Notes under the pieces: model-generated
Databases searched by the model: none
The model's input: the letters and a program-made list of their open reading frames with translations, nothing else
Told to the model about the DNA's origin: nothing
Assembly: GCF_024585265.1 (NCBI RefSeq)
Contig: NZ_CP036533.1
Coordinates: 1,745,001 to 1,809,000 of the forward strand
Length of the DNA stretch: 64,000 nucleotides
Source of the DNA: Bradyrhizobium sp. WBAH42
Lineage (GTDB): Bacteria > Pseudomonadota > Alphaproteobacteria > Rhizobiales > Xanthobacteraceae
Direction: 5' to 3'
Shown here: piece after piece, positions 52,039 through 60,209 of the stretch
Numbering within the stretch: position 1 is the first letter of the stretch
Layout of the letters: the number at the start of each line of letters is the position of its first letter
Position numbers and translations under genes: made by a program

Positions 52039-53187
52039 TCAGGCCGTGTGGGCTTTTGCGAGGAAGTCGAGCAGCAGCCGGCTCACCGCGGCCGGCTGCT
52101 CCTGTTGCACCCAATGGCCGGCGTCGTCGACGAGATGGCAGCCGAGCATCTTGGTGCAGCCGCGGCCCTGCATCGCCTCGAATACGCCCGGCCGCTGATA
52201 AGTGCCCCAATCCTGCTTGCCCGAGATGAAGCAGGAGGGCACGTCGATGCTGCGGCCGGCAAACAATTGCATCTCGTTGTTGAGCATGCCCGACGTGCCG
52301 TAGCGGTACCATTGCAGCCCGCCCTGAAATCCTGTGCGGCTGTATTCGGCGCTGTAATAGGTGAGGTCGCTGTCCGGCAGCCATAGGTTCGCGGCGATTG
52401 CGGCGGGCGAGGGCATCTCCTTCGCGACCGTCTCCGCCATGGTCTCGTGCAAGTCCATCACGTAATAGGTCGGCAGCTTCGCCAGCTCCTGCGCCGACCA
52501 TGCTTGCAGCGGAAAGGGCTTGTTGTCGGTCCAGTCCGCGCTCTTGTGATGATAATAGGCGCGCAGGAAATCATGCACGCCTTGCGGCGCGTGCTGCATG
52601 TCGGCGTTGGCCGGACGGGTCGCGTAGTACCATTGATAGTGCTTGCGCGGCCGCGGCAGCGCGGCGAGCTCGCGATGCACGGGGTCTTCCTCCGCGGGCT
52701 TTGCCGGATTGTCGACGGTGCCGAACGGCAACGGCGGCGGTCCGCCGAACGGCGCGCTCATCAGCGTCACCGAGCGAAACACGTCGGGCCGGATCAAGGC
52801 GCACCAGGCCGCAACCGGGCTGCCGAAATCGTGCCCGGCGAGATCGACCTGCCTGTAACCGAACGCCGACACCAGGCCGAGCGCATCGCGCACGAGATTG
52901 AAGAGCGAGAACGGCGCGAGATCGTCGCCATGCTCCGCGTTCCATCCCGTCGTGCGGCCATAGCCGCGCTGGTCCGGTGCGATCACGTGGTAGCCGGCCG
53001 CGGCGAGTGTCGGCATCACCTTGCGCCAGGAGAAGGCAAGCTCGGGAAAGCCGTGCAGCAGCAGGATACAGGGCCGGCCCTTGGTCTCGAAGCCGGCCTC
53101 CAGCACATGCATCCGCAAGCCGTTGATGCCGTCGACGTAGCGCGAGCGGATCCCGGCGGGGAGGGGGATGTCGGGGAGTGCGGTCAT
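52039..53187 (-). CDS. Epoxide-hydrolase-like alpha/beta hydrolase
   Basis: 382 residues. Oxyanion motif HGFPE (45-49), nucleophile Asp120 in AGHDFGSPVA (GxDxGx as in epoxide hydrolases and dehalogenases), and catalytic His in DDAGHWVQQEQP. The cap region between about 160 and 290 is Tyr-rich (KHYQWYYATR, PTYYVMD, SDLTYYSAEYSR), compatible with the ring-opening tyrosines, though I cannot pin the pair. ATG 53187 has TGGAG upstream. It is the first of a minus-strand set of hydrolytic enzymes and ends only 65 bases before mbfA. Confidence 0.9.
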   Translation of the reverse strand: MTALPDIPLPAGIRSRYVDGINGLRMHVLEAGFETKGRPCILLLHGFPELAFSWRKVMPTLAAAGYHVIAPDQRGYGRTTGWNAEHGDDLAPFSLFNLVRDALGLVSAFGYRQVDLAGHDFGSPVAAWCALIRPDVFRSVTLMSAPFGGPPPLPFGTVDNPAKPAEEDPVHRELAALPRPRKHYQWYYATRPANADMQHAPQGVHDFLRAYYHHKSADWTDNKPFPLQAWSAQELAKLPTYYVMDLHETMAETVAKEMPSPAAIAANLWLPDSDLTYYSAEYSRTGFQGGLQWYRYGTSGMLNNEMQLFAGRSIDVPSCFISGKQDWGTYQRPGVFEAMQGRGCTKMLGCHLVDDAGHWVQQEQPAAVSRLLLDFLAKAHTA

Positions 53188-53212
53188 CGTTTACTCCACT
53201 TGAGCGTCTCTT

Positions 53213-53369
53213 ACCCTCCCCTGGGGGGAGGGTCGATCGCGCGAAGCGCGAGCGGGGTGGGGTGATCTCTCCACTCGGGCAGTATTCAACGAGGATAGAC
53301 CGTCACCCCACCTCGGTTCGCATTCCGCTTCGCTGCATGCGAACCGATCCTCCCCCTCCAGGGGAGGAC
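53213..53369. repeat. Palindromic repeat family C variant
   Basis: ACCCTCCCCTGGGGGGAGGGTC and GATCCTCCCCCTCCAGGGGAGG arms, with GCGCGAAGCGCGAGCGGGGTGG inside, the same subtype as 39929. Confidence 0.88.
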
Positions 53370-53398
53370 TGGAAGTTCGCCGTGCGAGCTCGGCTAAA

Positions 53399-54268
53399 TC
53401 ACACCGACTCACACACGAACGCGTTGCCCTTGCGCCGGATCTTCCCAACCGACGGCGAGGGAAAATGCGCCGTGCAGCACAGCGTGTCGGTGTCGCAATA
53501 GCGTTCCAGGAAGCTGCGGCGCGTTTTCGCGGCTGCGGCCGGATCGACGTCGAATTTGATCGACAGCTCCGGATAGAGCGTCTGCAGCGGCGAGTGCATG
53601 AGGTCGCCGGAGAACACCGCATCGTCCTTGCCGCGGCCCATCGTGATGGCGATATGGCCGGGCGTGTGGCCGGGTGTCGGCAGGATGCGGACGTGGTCGC
53701 CGATCTCGTGGTCGTTGCCGACGAGCTCGTGCCTGTTAGCCTCGACCACCGGCAACACGCTGTCAGCGAAAGGCGGGACCTCCGTCTTCGCATTCTGCTC
53801 GGACCAGTGATCGAATTCCTGCCTGGCGAAGATGTAACGCGCCTTGGGGAAGGTCGGCACCCAGCGGCCGTTCTGAAGCCGCGTGTTCCAGCCGACGTGG
53901 TCGACATGCAGATGTGTGCACATCACGAAGTCGATGTCGTCGACCCCGAACCCGGCGGCGCTGAGGCCGCGCAGATACGTGTCGTCGGTCTTCATGTTCC
54001 ATTTCGGCCGATTGGGGCGCGGCTTGTCGTTGCCGATGCAGCTGTCGATCAGGATGGTGTGGTGCGGTGTCTTCACCACGTAGGACTGGAAGCACAGCAG
54101 CAGCACGTCCTGCTCGTCCAGCGCCTTCGCCTCGCGCATCCAGGCCCGGTTCTCGGCCAGCACGTCCGCCGTCAGTCCCGGCAGCATCTCCAGCGCCGGG
54201 ACGAACGAGGTCTCCTGCTCGATGACGCGATGGATGGTGAGATCGCCGACCGAGAATTTGAGGCTCAT
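53399..54268 (-). CDS. Metallo-beta-lactamase-fold hydrolase, copy 1
   Basis: 289 residues. Zinc motif THLHVDHVGW (HxHxDH), further His in PTPGHTPGH, Asp in FSGDLMHSP and a late His in CCTAHFPSPS. The segment GWNTRLQNGRWVPTFPKARY and its neighbour are shared with the paralogue at 56113. Such quorum-lactonase-like or general hydrolase proteins cleave esters or lactones. ATG 54268 overlaps no other start. It is 16 bases downstream of the GST gene, so the two are likely one unit. Confidence 0.92.
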   Translation of the reverse strand: MSLKFSVGDLTIHRVIEQETSFVPALEMLPGLTADVLAENRAWMREAKALDEQDVLLLCFQSYVVKTPHHTILIDSCIGNDKPRPNRPKWNMKTDDTYLRGLSAAGFGVDDIDFVMCTHLHVDHVGWNTRLQNGRWVPTFPKARYIFARQEFDHWSEQNAKTEVPPFADSVLPVVEANRHELVGNDHEIGDHVRILPTPGHTPGHIAITMGRGKDDAVFSGDLMHSPLQTLYPELSIKFDVDPAAAAKTRRSFLERYCDTDTLCCTAHFPSPSVGKIRRKGNAFVCESV

Positions 54269-54284
54269 GAGAACTCCCGAAATT

Positions 54285-54896
54285 TTATGCGGGCGGCGGC
54301 ACCGAGATTTTCACCGAGGGCCGCTCCAGCATCTTCTGGTGGAAGGCGTCGAGCTTCGGATAGGCCTTGCGCCAGCCGCAATCGGCGAAGCGGAAGTCGG
54401 CATAGCCGAGCACGCAAACGAGGCCGATCTGCGAGATGTCGAACGGGCCGTTCAGCACGTCGGGCATGTTCTCGAAGCGCGCCATGCCGGTCCAGGCCCT
54501 GTTCCAGTGATCGTCCGACCAGGCCTGCCATTGCAGGCCTTGCGGCCGCACCATCTTCTCGTAGCGGCACAGCAGCATGGAATCGAGCATGCCGTTGATC
54601 AGCGAGTGATTGGTCTTGGCCTTCCAGCGCCGCGGGCCGTAATCCGGGATCAGGCTGCCGCCGGCCATCTCGTTGAGATATTCGACGATGACGTAGGAAT
54701 CCAGGATCACGTCGCCGTCGTTGGTGATCAGCACCGGCAGCTTCTTCAGCGGCGTGATCTTCGAATAGTCCGCGTTGGCCGTGCCCGGCGCGACGCTCGC
54801 GGGCACGAGCTCGATCTTGTCGATCAGCCCGAGCTCGATCGCAGCGATGCGCACCTTGCGGGCAAAGGGCGAGGCGGGGGAGAAGGTGAGCTTCAT
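54285..54896 (-). CDS. Glutathione S-transferase family protein
   Basis: 203 residues. The thioredoxin-like N-terminus starts MKLTFSPASPFARKVRIAAI with a Ser in the usual catalytic place, cis-Pro in KKLPVLI, and acidic-Ser LDSYVIVEYL. The C-terminal helical domain ends ERPSVKISVPPP. It conjugates glutathione or acts as an isomerase for small electrophiles. ATG 54896 is preceded by AGGA; upstream frame is repeat DNA. It lies between a metallo-hydrolase and a FAH-family enzyme, a grouping often seen in aromatic ring-cleavage pathways. Confidence 0.9.
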   Translation of the reverse strand: MKLTFSPASPFARKVRIAAIELGLIDKIELVPASVAPGTANADYSKITPLKKLPVLITNDGDVILDSYVIVEYLNEMAGGSLIPDYGPRRWKAKTNHSLINGMLDSMLLCRYEKMVRPQGLQWQAWSDDHWNRAWTGMARFENMPDVLNGPFDISQIGLVCVLGYADFRFADCGWRKAYPKLDAFHQKMLERPSVKISVPPPA

Positions 54897-54931
54897 GGGA
54901 ATGTCCTGCGCGGTGACCGGCAATTGGTTTT

Positions 54932-55044
54932 CGTCATTGCGAGGAGCCCGCGACAAATTGCAAAGCAATTTTGCGCTGGCGACGAAGCAATCCAGAGTGT
55001 CGCCGCGGTGGGATTCTGGATTGCTTCGCTTCGCTCGCAATGCC
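54932..55044. repeat. Palindromic repeat family D with insert
   Basis: CGTCATTGCGAGGAGCCCG...CAATCCAGA and TTCTGGATTGCTTCG...GCTCGCAATG, with a short extra inverted segment (GCGACAAATTGCAAAGCAAT) in the left arm. Confidence 0.85.
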
Positions 55045-55062
55045 GGGGAGAGAGCGGAGGCC

Positions 55063-55905
55063 TTACGCCGCGATGATCTCCTGGCGCTGCTCGCCGAGAC
55101 CTTCGATGCCGAGCGTCACGACGTCGCCGACATTGAGGAAGGTCGGCGGCTTCATGCCGAGGCCGACGCCGGGAGGGGTGCCGGTGGTGATGACGTCGCC
55201 GGGCAGGAGCGTCATGAACTGCGAGACATAGGAGATGCACTTGGCCATCGAGAAGATCATGGTCTTGGTCGAGCCGGTCTGGCGGCGCTGGCCGTTGACG
55301 TCGAGCCACATCGACAGGTTCTGCACGTCCTTGATCTCGTCCTTGGTCGCGAGCCACGGCCCGAGCGGGCCGAACGTGTCGTGCGACTTGCCCTTGGTCC
55401 ACTGGCCCAGGCGCTCGATCTGGAAGGCGCGCTCGGAGACGTCGTTGCAGACGCAATAGCCCGCGACGTGGTTCAGCGCGTCGGCTTCCGAGACGTATTT
55501 GGCGCGGGTGCCGATGATGGCGGCGATCTCGACCTCCCAGTCGAGCTTGGTCGAGCCGCGCGGCTTCTCGACCGGATCGTTCGGGCCCGACAGCGAGGTG
55601 TTGGCCTTCATGAAGATGATCGGCTCGCTCGGGATCTCCGCGCCGGTCTCTTTGGCATGATCGGAATAGTTGAGGCCGATCGCCACGAATTTCGAGATGC
55701 CGGTGACGGGCGCGCCGAACCGCGGCTTGCCGGACACGGCGGGCAGCGAGGCGGGATCGAGCGCCGCCAGCTTCTTCAAAGATTCCGGCGAATAGGCCTC
55801 ACCCGTGAGGTCATTCACATGCACCGACAGGTCGCGCAACTGGCCGGATCTGTCGATCAGGCCGGGCTTTTCCGCCCCCTTCTCGCCATAACGAACAAGC
55901 TTCAT
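55063..55905 (-). CDS. Fumarylacetoacetate hydrolase (FAH) family protein
   Basis: 280 residues. Metal-binding acid motif DWEVEIAAIIG, earlier AIGLNYSDHAKETG and IIFMKANTSLSGPND, and a late GDVITTGTPPGVGLGMKPP; all characteristic of FAH/2-hydroxyhepta-diene hydrolases that split C-C bonds in ring-cleavage products using Mg or Mn. ATG 55905 has CAGGGAGAAACG upstream. It is followed on the same strand by a GST and metallo-hydrolase. The true substrate is unknown; ureidoglycolate-lyase-type activity is also possible. Confidence 0.93.
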   Translation of the reverse strand: MKLVRYGEKGAEKPGLIDRSGQLRDLSVHVNDLTGEAYSPESLKKLAALDPASLPAVSGKPRFGAPVTGISKFVAIGLNYSDHAKETGAEIPSEPIIFMKANTSLSGPNDPVEKPRGSTKLDWEVEIAAIIGTRAKYVSEADALNHVAGYCVCNDVSERAFQIERLGQWTKGKSHDTFGPLGPWLATKDEIKDVQNLSMWLDVNGQRRQTGSTKTMIFSMAKCISYVSQFMTLLPGDVITTGTPPGVGLGMKPPTFLNVGDVVTLGIEGLGEQRQEIIAA

Positions 55906-56017
55906 TCTCGTTTCTCCCTGGAGATTGGACCGATCGGTTGAATAGCTTCTTGGAACAGGGCGGCAGGAAATTCAACCGCTCAAAAGCGGCGCATTGCAGC
56001 CCCCCGATTCCGGCGCT

Positions 56018-56108
56018 CGTAGGGTGGGCAAAGGCGCAAGGCGCCGTGCCCACCATCTCTTCCAGTTAGCCCGGACCGGTGGGCACGCTTCGCTTTGCCC
56101 ACCCTACG
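56018..56108. repeat. Palindromic repeat family B
   Basis: CGTAGGGTGGGCAAAG...CTTTGCCCACCCTACG palindrome between a FAH-family and metallo-hydrolase gene. Confidence 0.9.
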
Positions 56109-56112
56109 AAGC

Positions 56113-56964
56113 CTATGATTGCAGCGCCACAAACCTGAACGCGTCCCCATCCCGCTTGATATGCCCGGCCGAGTAGTGCCCGCCGATCACCAGCGTCGGC
56201 GTGTCGGCGAAGCGCGAGAACACCGCGCGCCGGCTTGCCGCCGATTGCGCGGGGTTGGTATCCACCGTCGAGCACCACTCCAGATGCGCCATCTGGCACG
56301 GATGATGGGCGACGTCGCCGGTCAGAAGCGCCTGCTCGCCGTCGGATTCGATCAGGACGCTCATATGCCCCGGGCTGTGACCGGGGGTCGGAATCAGCTT
56401 GATCTCCTCGCAGAGCCGGTGGTCGCTCGGGACCAGCTCGGCCTGGCCGGCATCGACCACCGGCTTCACGGAATCGTTGAACACCGCGACCTTGTCCGGC
56501 TCGGCCGTGTCATCACGCCAATGCTCATATTCGGTCTTGCCGAAGACATAACGCGCCTTCGGGAAGGTCGGCACCCATCGGCCATCGACCAGTCGTGTAT
56601 TCCAGCCGACATGGTCGACGTGAAGGTGCGTGCACAGCACGGTGTCGATGCTGTCGGGCGGAAAGCCGGCCGCAATCATCGTCTCCAGGAACGGCGAGCT
56701 GCGGTTGTTCCAGGTGGGCACGCTGCGGCCCTGCTTGTCGTTGCCGAGGCCGGTATCGACCACGATGCGGCGCGAGGGTGTCTGCACCACGAGCGAATGG
56801 ATCGACATCTTCAGTCGGCCTTCTTCTGTGGCGTAATGCGGGATCAGCCAGGGCAGCTTCTGGATCTCGTCATTGGTGGCTGCCGGCAGGATGAAGCGGG
56901 TCGAGCCGACCGTCTCCATTTCGACGAATTTCGTGATCCTGACCTTGCCGACCTTCCACTGCAT
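56113..56964 (-). CDS. Metallo-beta-lactamase-fold hydrolase, copy 2
   Basis: 283 residues. THLHVDHVGW (HxHxDH), PTPGHSPGHM, LTGDVAHHPC and GGHYSAGH supply the metal ligands. It shares GWNTRL and the GRWVPTFPKARY.F segment with copy 1 (53399), showing a common origin. ATG 56964 has GGGGAGG upstream; the longer frame overlaps the divergent DUF3775 gene. Substrate and cellular role are not known. The duplicate pair brackets the GST and FAH genes. Confidence 0.92.
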   Translation of the reverse strand: MQWKVGKVRITKFVEMETVGSTRFILPAATNDEIQKLPWLIPHYATEEGRLKMSIHSLVVQTPSRRIVVDTGLGNDKQGRSVPTWNNRSSPFLETMIAAGFPPDSIDTVLCTHLHVDHVGWNTRLVDGRWVPTFPKARYVFGKTEYEHWRDDTAEPDKVAVFNDSVKPVVDAGQAELVPSDHRLCEEIKLIPTPGHSPGHMSVLIESDGEQALLTGDVAHHPCQMAHLEWCSTVDTNPAQSAASRRAVFSRFADTPTLVIGGHYSAGHIKRDGDAFRFVALQS

Positions 56965-57091
56965 CCGGCGCCTCCCCGTATTCTTGCTCTTGCGCTGGAA
57001 CATGCACATTTTCTGCCATCGAGCGCAATGGATCATCTGACGCGGTGCGGCGTTATCGCCGGAACCCGAGACAGACGCCGAAGGGGAAGCC

Positions 57092-57568
57092 ATGCCAGAG
57101 CTTGCGATTTCCGCGGACAAGGTCGCCTTCATCATCGAGAAGGCGCGCGAATTCGACGTCAAGGAGGGGGCTTCTGATCCCGACTCCGGCTCGAACGCGG
57201 CCGATGACGATATGATGGACGTCCTCGACGACGACGGCTCCGATCCTGTCGTCCAGGAGCTCGGAAGCTTCATGATCGCCTTGAACGAGGACGAGCAACT
57301 CGATCTCGTCGCGCTGACCTGGCTCGGCCGCGGCGACGGCTCGATCGATGAATGGGACGATCTGCGCGCCCGCGCGGTGGAGGCGCGGCGCGAGTATGGC
57401 AGCCCGCGCCGCGAAACCGTGCACTATCTGCTCGGCGAGCCGATGCTGGGCGACCTGCTTGCGAACGGCCTCGACGAATTCGGCGTCGATTGGACCGATG
57501 AGCGCACCACCGCCGATTCCTCCGCTCCGAGCCAGCAGGATGAGGACGAGCCGACCAAGCAGCGGTGA
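57092..57568 (+). CDS. DUF3775 family protein
   Basis: 158 residues. The N-terminal block LAISADKVAFIIEKAREFDVKEGASDPDSGSNAADDDMMDVL and the central EDEQLDLVALTWLGRGDGSIDEW are the conserved DUF3775 pattern. Very acidic (D/E rich) with a disordered C-terminal tail (SSAPSQQDEDEP). No catalytic residues are evident; the function is unknown. ATG 57092 follows CCGAAGGGGAAGCC, a reasonable ribosome site. It is divergent from metallo-hydrolase copy 2. Confidence 0.82.
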   Translation: MPELAISADKVAFIIEKAREFDVKEGASDPDSGSNAADDDMMDVLDDDGSDPVVQELGSFMIALNEDEQLDLVALTWLGRGDGSIDEWDDLRARAVEARREYGSPRRETVHYLLGEPMLGDLLANGLDEFGVDWTDERTTADSSAPSQQDEDEPTKQR

Positions 57569-57574
57569 TGATCT

Positions 57575-57733
57575 TACCTCGCCCCGCTTGCGGGGAGAGG
57601 TCGGCGCGAAGCGCCGGGTGAGGGGGACTCTCCGCGAGTCCGACTGTCACCGTGTTTGCTGCAGCAGCCCCTCACCCCAACCCTCTCAGCGCGAGCGAAG
57701 CTCGTCGCGGCCCCGTAAGAACGGGGCGAGGGA
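57575..57733. repeat. Palindromic repeat family C variant
   Basis: ACCTCGCCCCGCTTGCGGGGAG...GGGTGAGGGG and CCCCTCACCCCAACCCTCTC...CCGTAAGAACGGGGCGAGGG. It lies between convergent genes. Confidence 0.85.
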
Positions 57734-57752
57734 GTACACCTGCGATGATGCG

Positions 57753-58535
57753 TTACAGCGTCCCCGGGAAAGCACCACCATCCAGCAGGATGTTCTGTCC
57801 GGTGATGAAGCCGGCCTTGGCGCCGCACAGGAAGGCGCAGGCATAGCCGAACTCGTCGGGCTGGCCGAAGCGGCCGGCGGGGTTGAGCTTGGCGCGCTCC
57901 GCCAGGATCTGCTCAGGGCTGACGCCGCGCTTGTCGGCCTCGGCTTTCGCGGTGCCGGTGAGTCGATCGGTCTCGAACGGGCCCGGCAACAAGCCATTGA
58001 TGGTGACGTTGTTGATGACAGTCTTGCGCGACAGGCCGGCGATGAAGCCGGTGAGGCCGGCGCGTGCGCCGTTGGAGAGGCCGAGGATGTCGATCGGCGC
58101 CTTCACCGCCGCCGAGGTGATGTTGACGATGCGGCCGAACTTGCGCGCCATCATGCCGTCCACGGTCGCCTTGATCAGCTCGATCGGGGTGAGCATGTTG
58201 GCGTCGATCGCCTTGATCCAGTCGTCGCGGGTCCAGTTGCGGAAATCGCCGGGCGGCGGGCCGCCGGCATTGTTGATCAGGATGTCGGGCTCGGGGCAGG
58301 CCTTCAGCACCGCCTCGCGGCCCGCCGGCGTCGTGATGTCGCCGACGATCTCGGTGACCGTCACGTCGGGATAGGCCTTGCGGATCTCATCGGCCGTCTT
58401 CTTCAGGGCTTCGGCGCCACGCGCGGTCAGCGTGACGTGAACGCCGGCCTCCGCCAGCGAGATGGCGCAGGCGCGGCCGAGGCCCTTGCTGGATGCGCAG
58501 ACGATGGCGCGGCGACCTTTGATCCCAAGATCCAC
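57753..58535 (-). CDS. SDR-family protein with altered catalytic site
   Basis: 260 residues. NAD motif CASSKGLG, NNAG at 88-91, catalytic Ser141 in NITSAAV. At the place of YxxxK the sequence has Ser154-N-G-A-Arg158, so both the Tyr and the Lys are changed; a LGLSNGARAGLTGF segment of this kind is, as far as I know, common to one SDR branch. GTG 58535 has GGGAG upstream. Other parts of the fold are intact. Function unknown; often annotated as 3-oxoacyl-ACP reductase, which is doubtful without the tetrad. Confidence 0.88.
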   Translation of the reverse strand: MDLGIKGRRAIVCASSKGLGRACAISLAEAGVHVTLTARGAEALKKTADEIRKAYPDVTVTEIVGDITTPAGREAVLKACPEPDILINNAGGPPPGDFRNWTRDDWIKAIDANMLTPIELIKATVDGMMARKFGRIVNITSAAVKAPIDILGLSNGARAGLTGFIAGLSRKTVINNVTINGLLPGPFETDRLTGTAKAEADKRGVSPEQILAERAKLNPAGRFGQPDEFGYACAFLCGAKAGFITGQNILLDGGAFPGTL

Positions 58536-58661
58536 TGTTTCACTCCCGTAACTATCAGGCAGGTTTTGGACGGGCCGCACTCTAGCCAAGTGCGACGCCG
58601 CTGATAAGGGAGGGGCTCGCACCAAAATGCATGGCGCGCGATCGGGTGATGCAAAAGCGGA

Positions 58662-59174
58662 CTAGATCCGCCGCTCCTGCTTGAGGCGATCGATCGCGGC
58701 GGCGGCTTCTGGCGGCAGCGACTTGAAGCCCATCTGGCCCACGGTCGAGAACAGCGGCCGCAGATGCGAGCCGGCGAGGAAGGGCGGCTGGCGGTTCGTC
58801 GGCACGATCTGGTCGAACACCAGCACCAAGGTGGTGGCGACGAGGCCGACCCTGGCGGCGCCGAGCGCGGCGCCGCCGAGCCGGTCGCCGATGCCGGTCT
58901 CGCCGATCGTGTCGTTCAACGCAACGCGGCCGATCTGGCCGAACAGCATGCCGACGACCACGAAGATGGCGAAGAACCAGATCCAGTTTTGCAGCAGCGG
59001 GGAGTTCGGATTGCCGGCGATCTGCGGTGCGATCAGCGGCATCAGCGCCACCGCGATCGGCGCCGCGAGCAGATAGGCGAGGATGGTCATGGCGCTGCGC
59101 AGCAGCCCGGTCCTGAACCCCAAGCCGACCGCGACGGCAAGCGCGGCGTAAACGGCGAGATCGAAACTGTTCAT
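58662..59174 (-). CDS. CvpA-family membrane protein
   Basis: 170 residues. Four hydrophobic segments: LAVYAALAVAVGLGFRTG, ILAYLLAAPIAVALMP, WIWFFAIFVVVGMLFG, and the GALGAARVGLVATTLVLV helix with the DRLGGAALGAARV family motif. CvpA proteins are inner-membrane factors first linked to colicin V production, now to envelope integrity. ATG 59174 is chosen over an upstream codon because the extra 16 residues are not hydrophobic. The length is normal for alphaproteobacterial members. It is divergent from the SDR at 59296. Confidence 0.85.
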   Translation of the reverse strand: MNSFDLAVYAALAVAVGLGFRTGLLRSAMTILAYLLAAPIAVALMPLIAPQIAGNPNSPLLQNWIWFFAIFVVVGMLFGQIGRVALNDTIGETGIGDRLGGAALGAARVGLVATTLVLVFDQIVPTNRQPPFLAGSHLRPLFSTVGQMGFKSLPPEAAAAIDRLKQERRI

Positions 59175-59295
59175 ACGCGAAAGCCCTGCCTCGACGGAAC
59201 GAATGAACGCCGAGCCGATCATTCCGGTTTCAGATCGCTAAAATCGTCTGTATTGGTGGCTCCAAAGCCCAAGGGAACCGCGCAAGGAACGCGTC

Positions 59296-60057
59296 ATGTC
59301 AGACCTGTTCGACGTCAGTAAAGAAACCATCCTCGTCACCGGTGCGAGCCAGGGGCTGGGCCGGCAATTTGCCCGCGTGCTGGCGGCGCATGGCGCGGCC
59401 GTCGCGCTGGCCGCACGGCAGACCGACAAGTTGAAGAGCCTGGAAGAGGAAATCCGCGGCAAGGGCGGCCGCGCTGCGGCGGTCGCGCTCGACGTCACCG
59501 ACACCGCCTCGATCGCCAAGGCGGTCGATGCCGCCGAAGCCGCGCTCGGTCCCGTCACCGTGCTGATCAACAATGCCGGCATCGCCATCGAGAAGCTCGC
59601 GACCGAGCAGACCGAGGCGGATTGGGATGCGGTGATCGGCGCCAATCTCAAGGGCGCCTATTTCCTCGCGACCGAAGTGGCGCGCCGCATGATCGCGCGC
59701 AAGCAGCCGGGCAACATCGTCAACATCGCCTCCGTGCTCGGCACCGGCGTCTTGAAGGCGCTCTCGCCTTACGCGATCTCCAAGGCCGGCATCATCCAGG
59801 CGACGAGAGCGATGGCGCTGGAGCTCGCGGGCCAGAACATCCGCATCAACGCGCTCGCGCCCGGCTACATCGATACCGAGATGAACCACGCCTTCTGGTC
59901 GACGCCATCAGGCGAGCGCCTCGCCAAACGCATCCCGCAACGCCGCGTCGGCGCCGAATCCGATCTCGACGGCGCGATTCTGCTGCTGGCGTCGAATGCG
60001 TCGCGCTACATGACGGGGAGCGTGGTGACCGTGGACGGCGGGTTTTTGCTGAGTTGA
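59296..60057 (+). CDS. SDR-family oxidoreductase, canonical active site
   Basis: 253 residues. TGASQGLG nucleotide motif, LDVTD, NNAG, Ser in NIASVLGTG, and YAISK; PGYIDTEMN and the C-terminal TGSVVTVDGGFLLS complete the classical SDR pattern. A functional NAD(P)-dependent dehydrogenase or reductase; substrate not predictable. ATG 59296 lies downstream of GCGCAAGGAACGCG. It is followed by a family D repeat and faces the convergent GMC gene. Confidence 0.94.
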   Translation: MSDLFDVSKETILVTGASQGLGRQFARVLAAHGAAVALAARQTDKLKSLEEEIRGKGGRAAAVALDVTDTASIAKAVDAAEAALGPVTVLINNAGIAIEKLATEQTEADWDAVIGANLKGAYFLATEVARRMIARKQPGNIVNIASVLGTGVLKALSPYAISKAGIIQATRAMALELAGQNIRINALAPGYIDTEMNHAFWSTPSGERLAKRIPQRRVGAESDLDGAILLLASNASRYMTGSVVTVDGGFLLS

Positions 60058-60083
60058 ACGTGTATTCGCCGCCCTATCCACAT

Positions 60084-60199
60084 CGTCATTGCGAGCCAAC
60101 GGGTCCGCGCGAAGCGCGGCCCGATGACAGGCTCCGCGAAGCAATCCAGAGTCTTTCCGCGGAGGGATTCTGGATTGCTTCGCTGCGCTCGCAATGACG
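60084..60199. repeat. Palindromic repeat family D with insert
   Basis: CGTCATTGCGAGCCAACGGG then an inserted GCGCGAAGCGCGG hairpin, GCGAAGCAATCCAGA, matched by TTCTGGATTGCTTCG and GCGCTCGCAATGACGG. Confidence 0.85.
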
Positions 60200-60209
60200 G
60201 GAGGCGATG

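Noticed and set aside
13420..57733. Recurring palindromes considered as a CRISPR-like array
   Set aside because: Copies are kilobases apart, of unequal length, without regular spacers and with no cas genes nearby.
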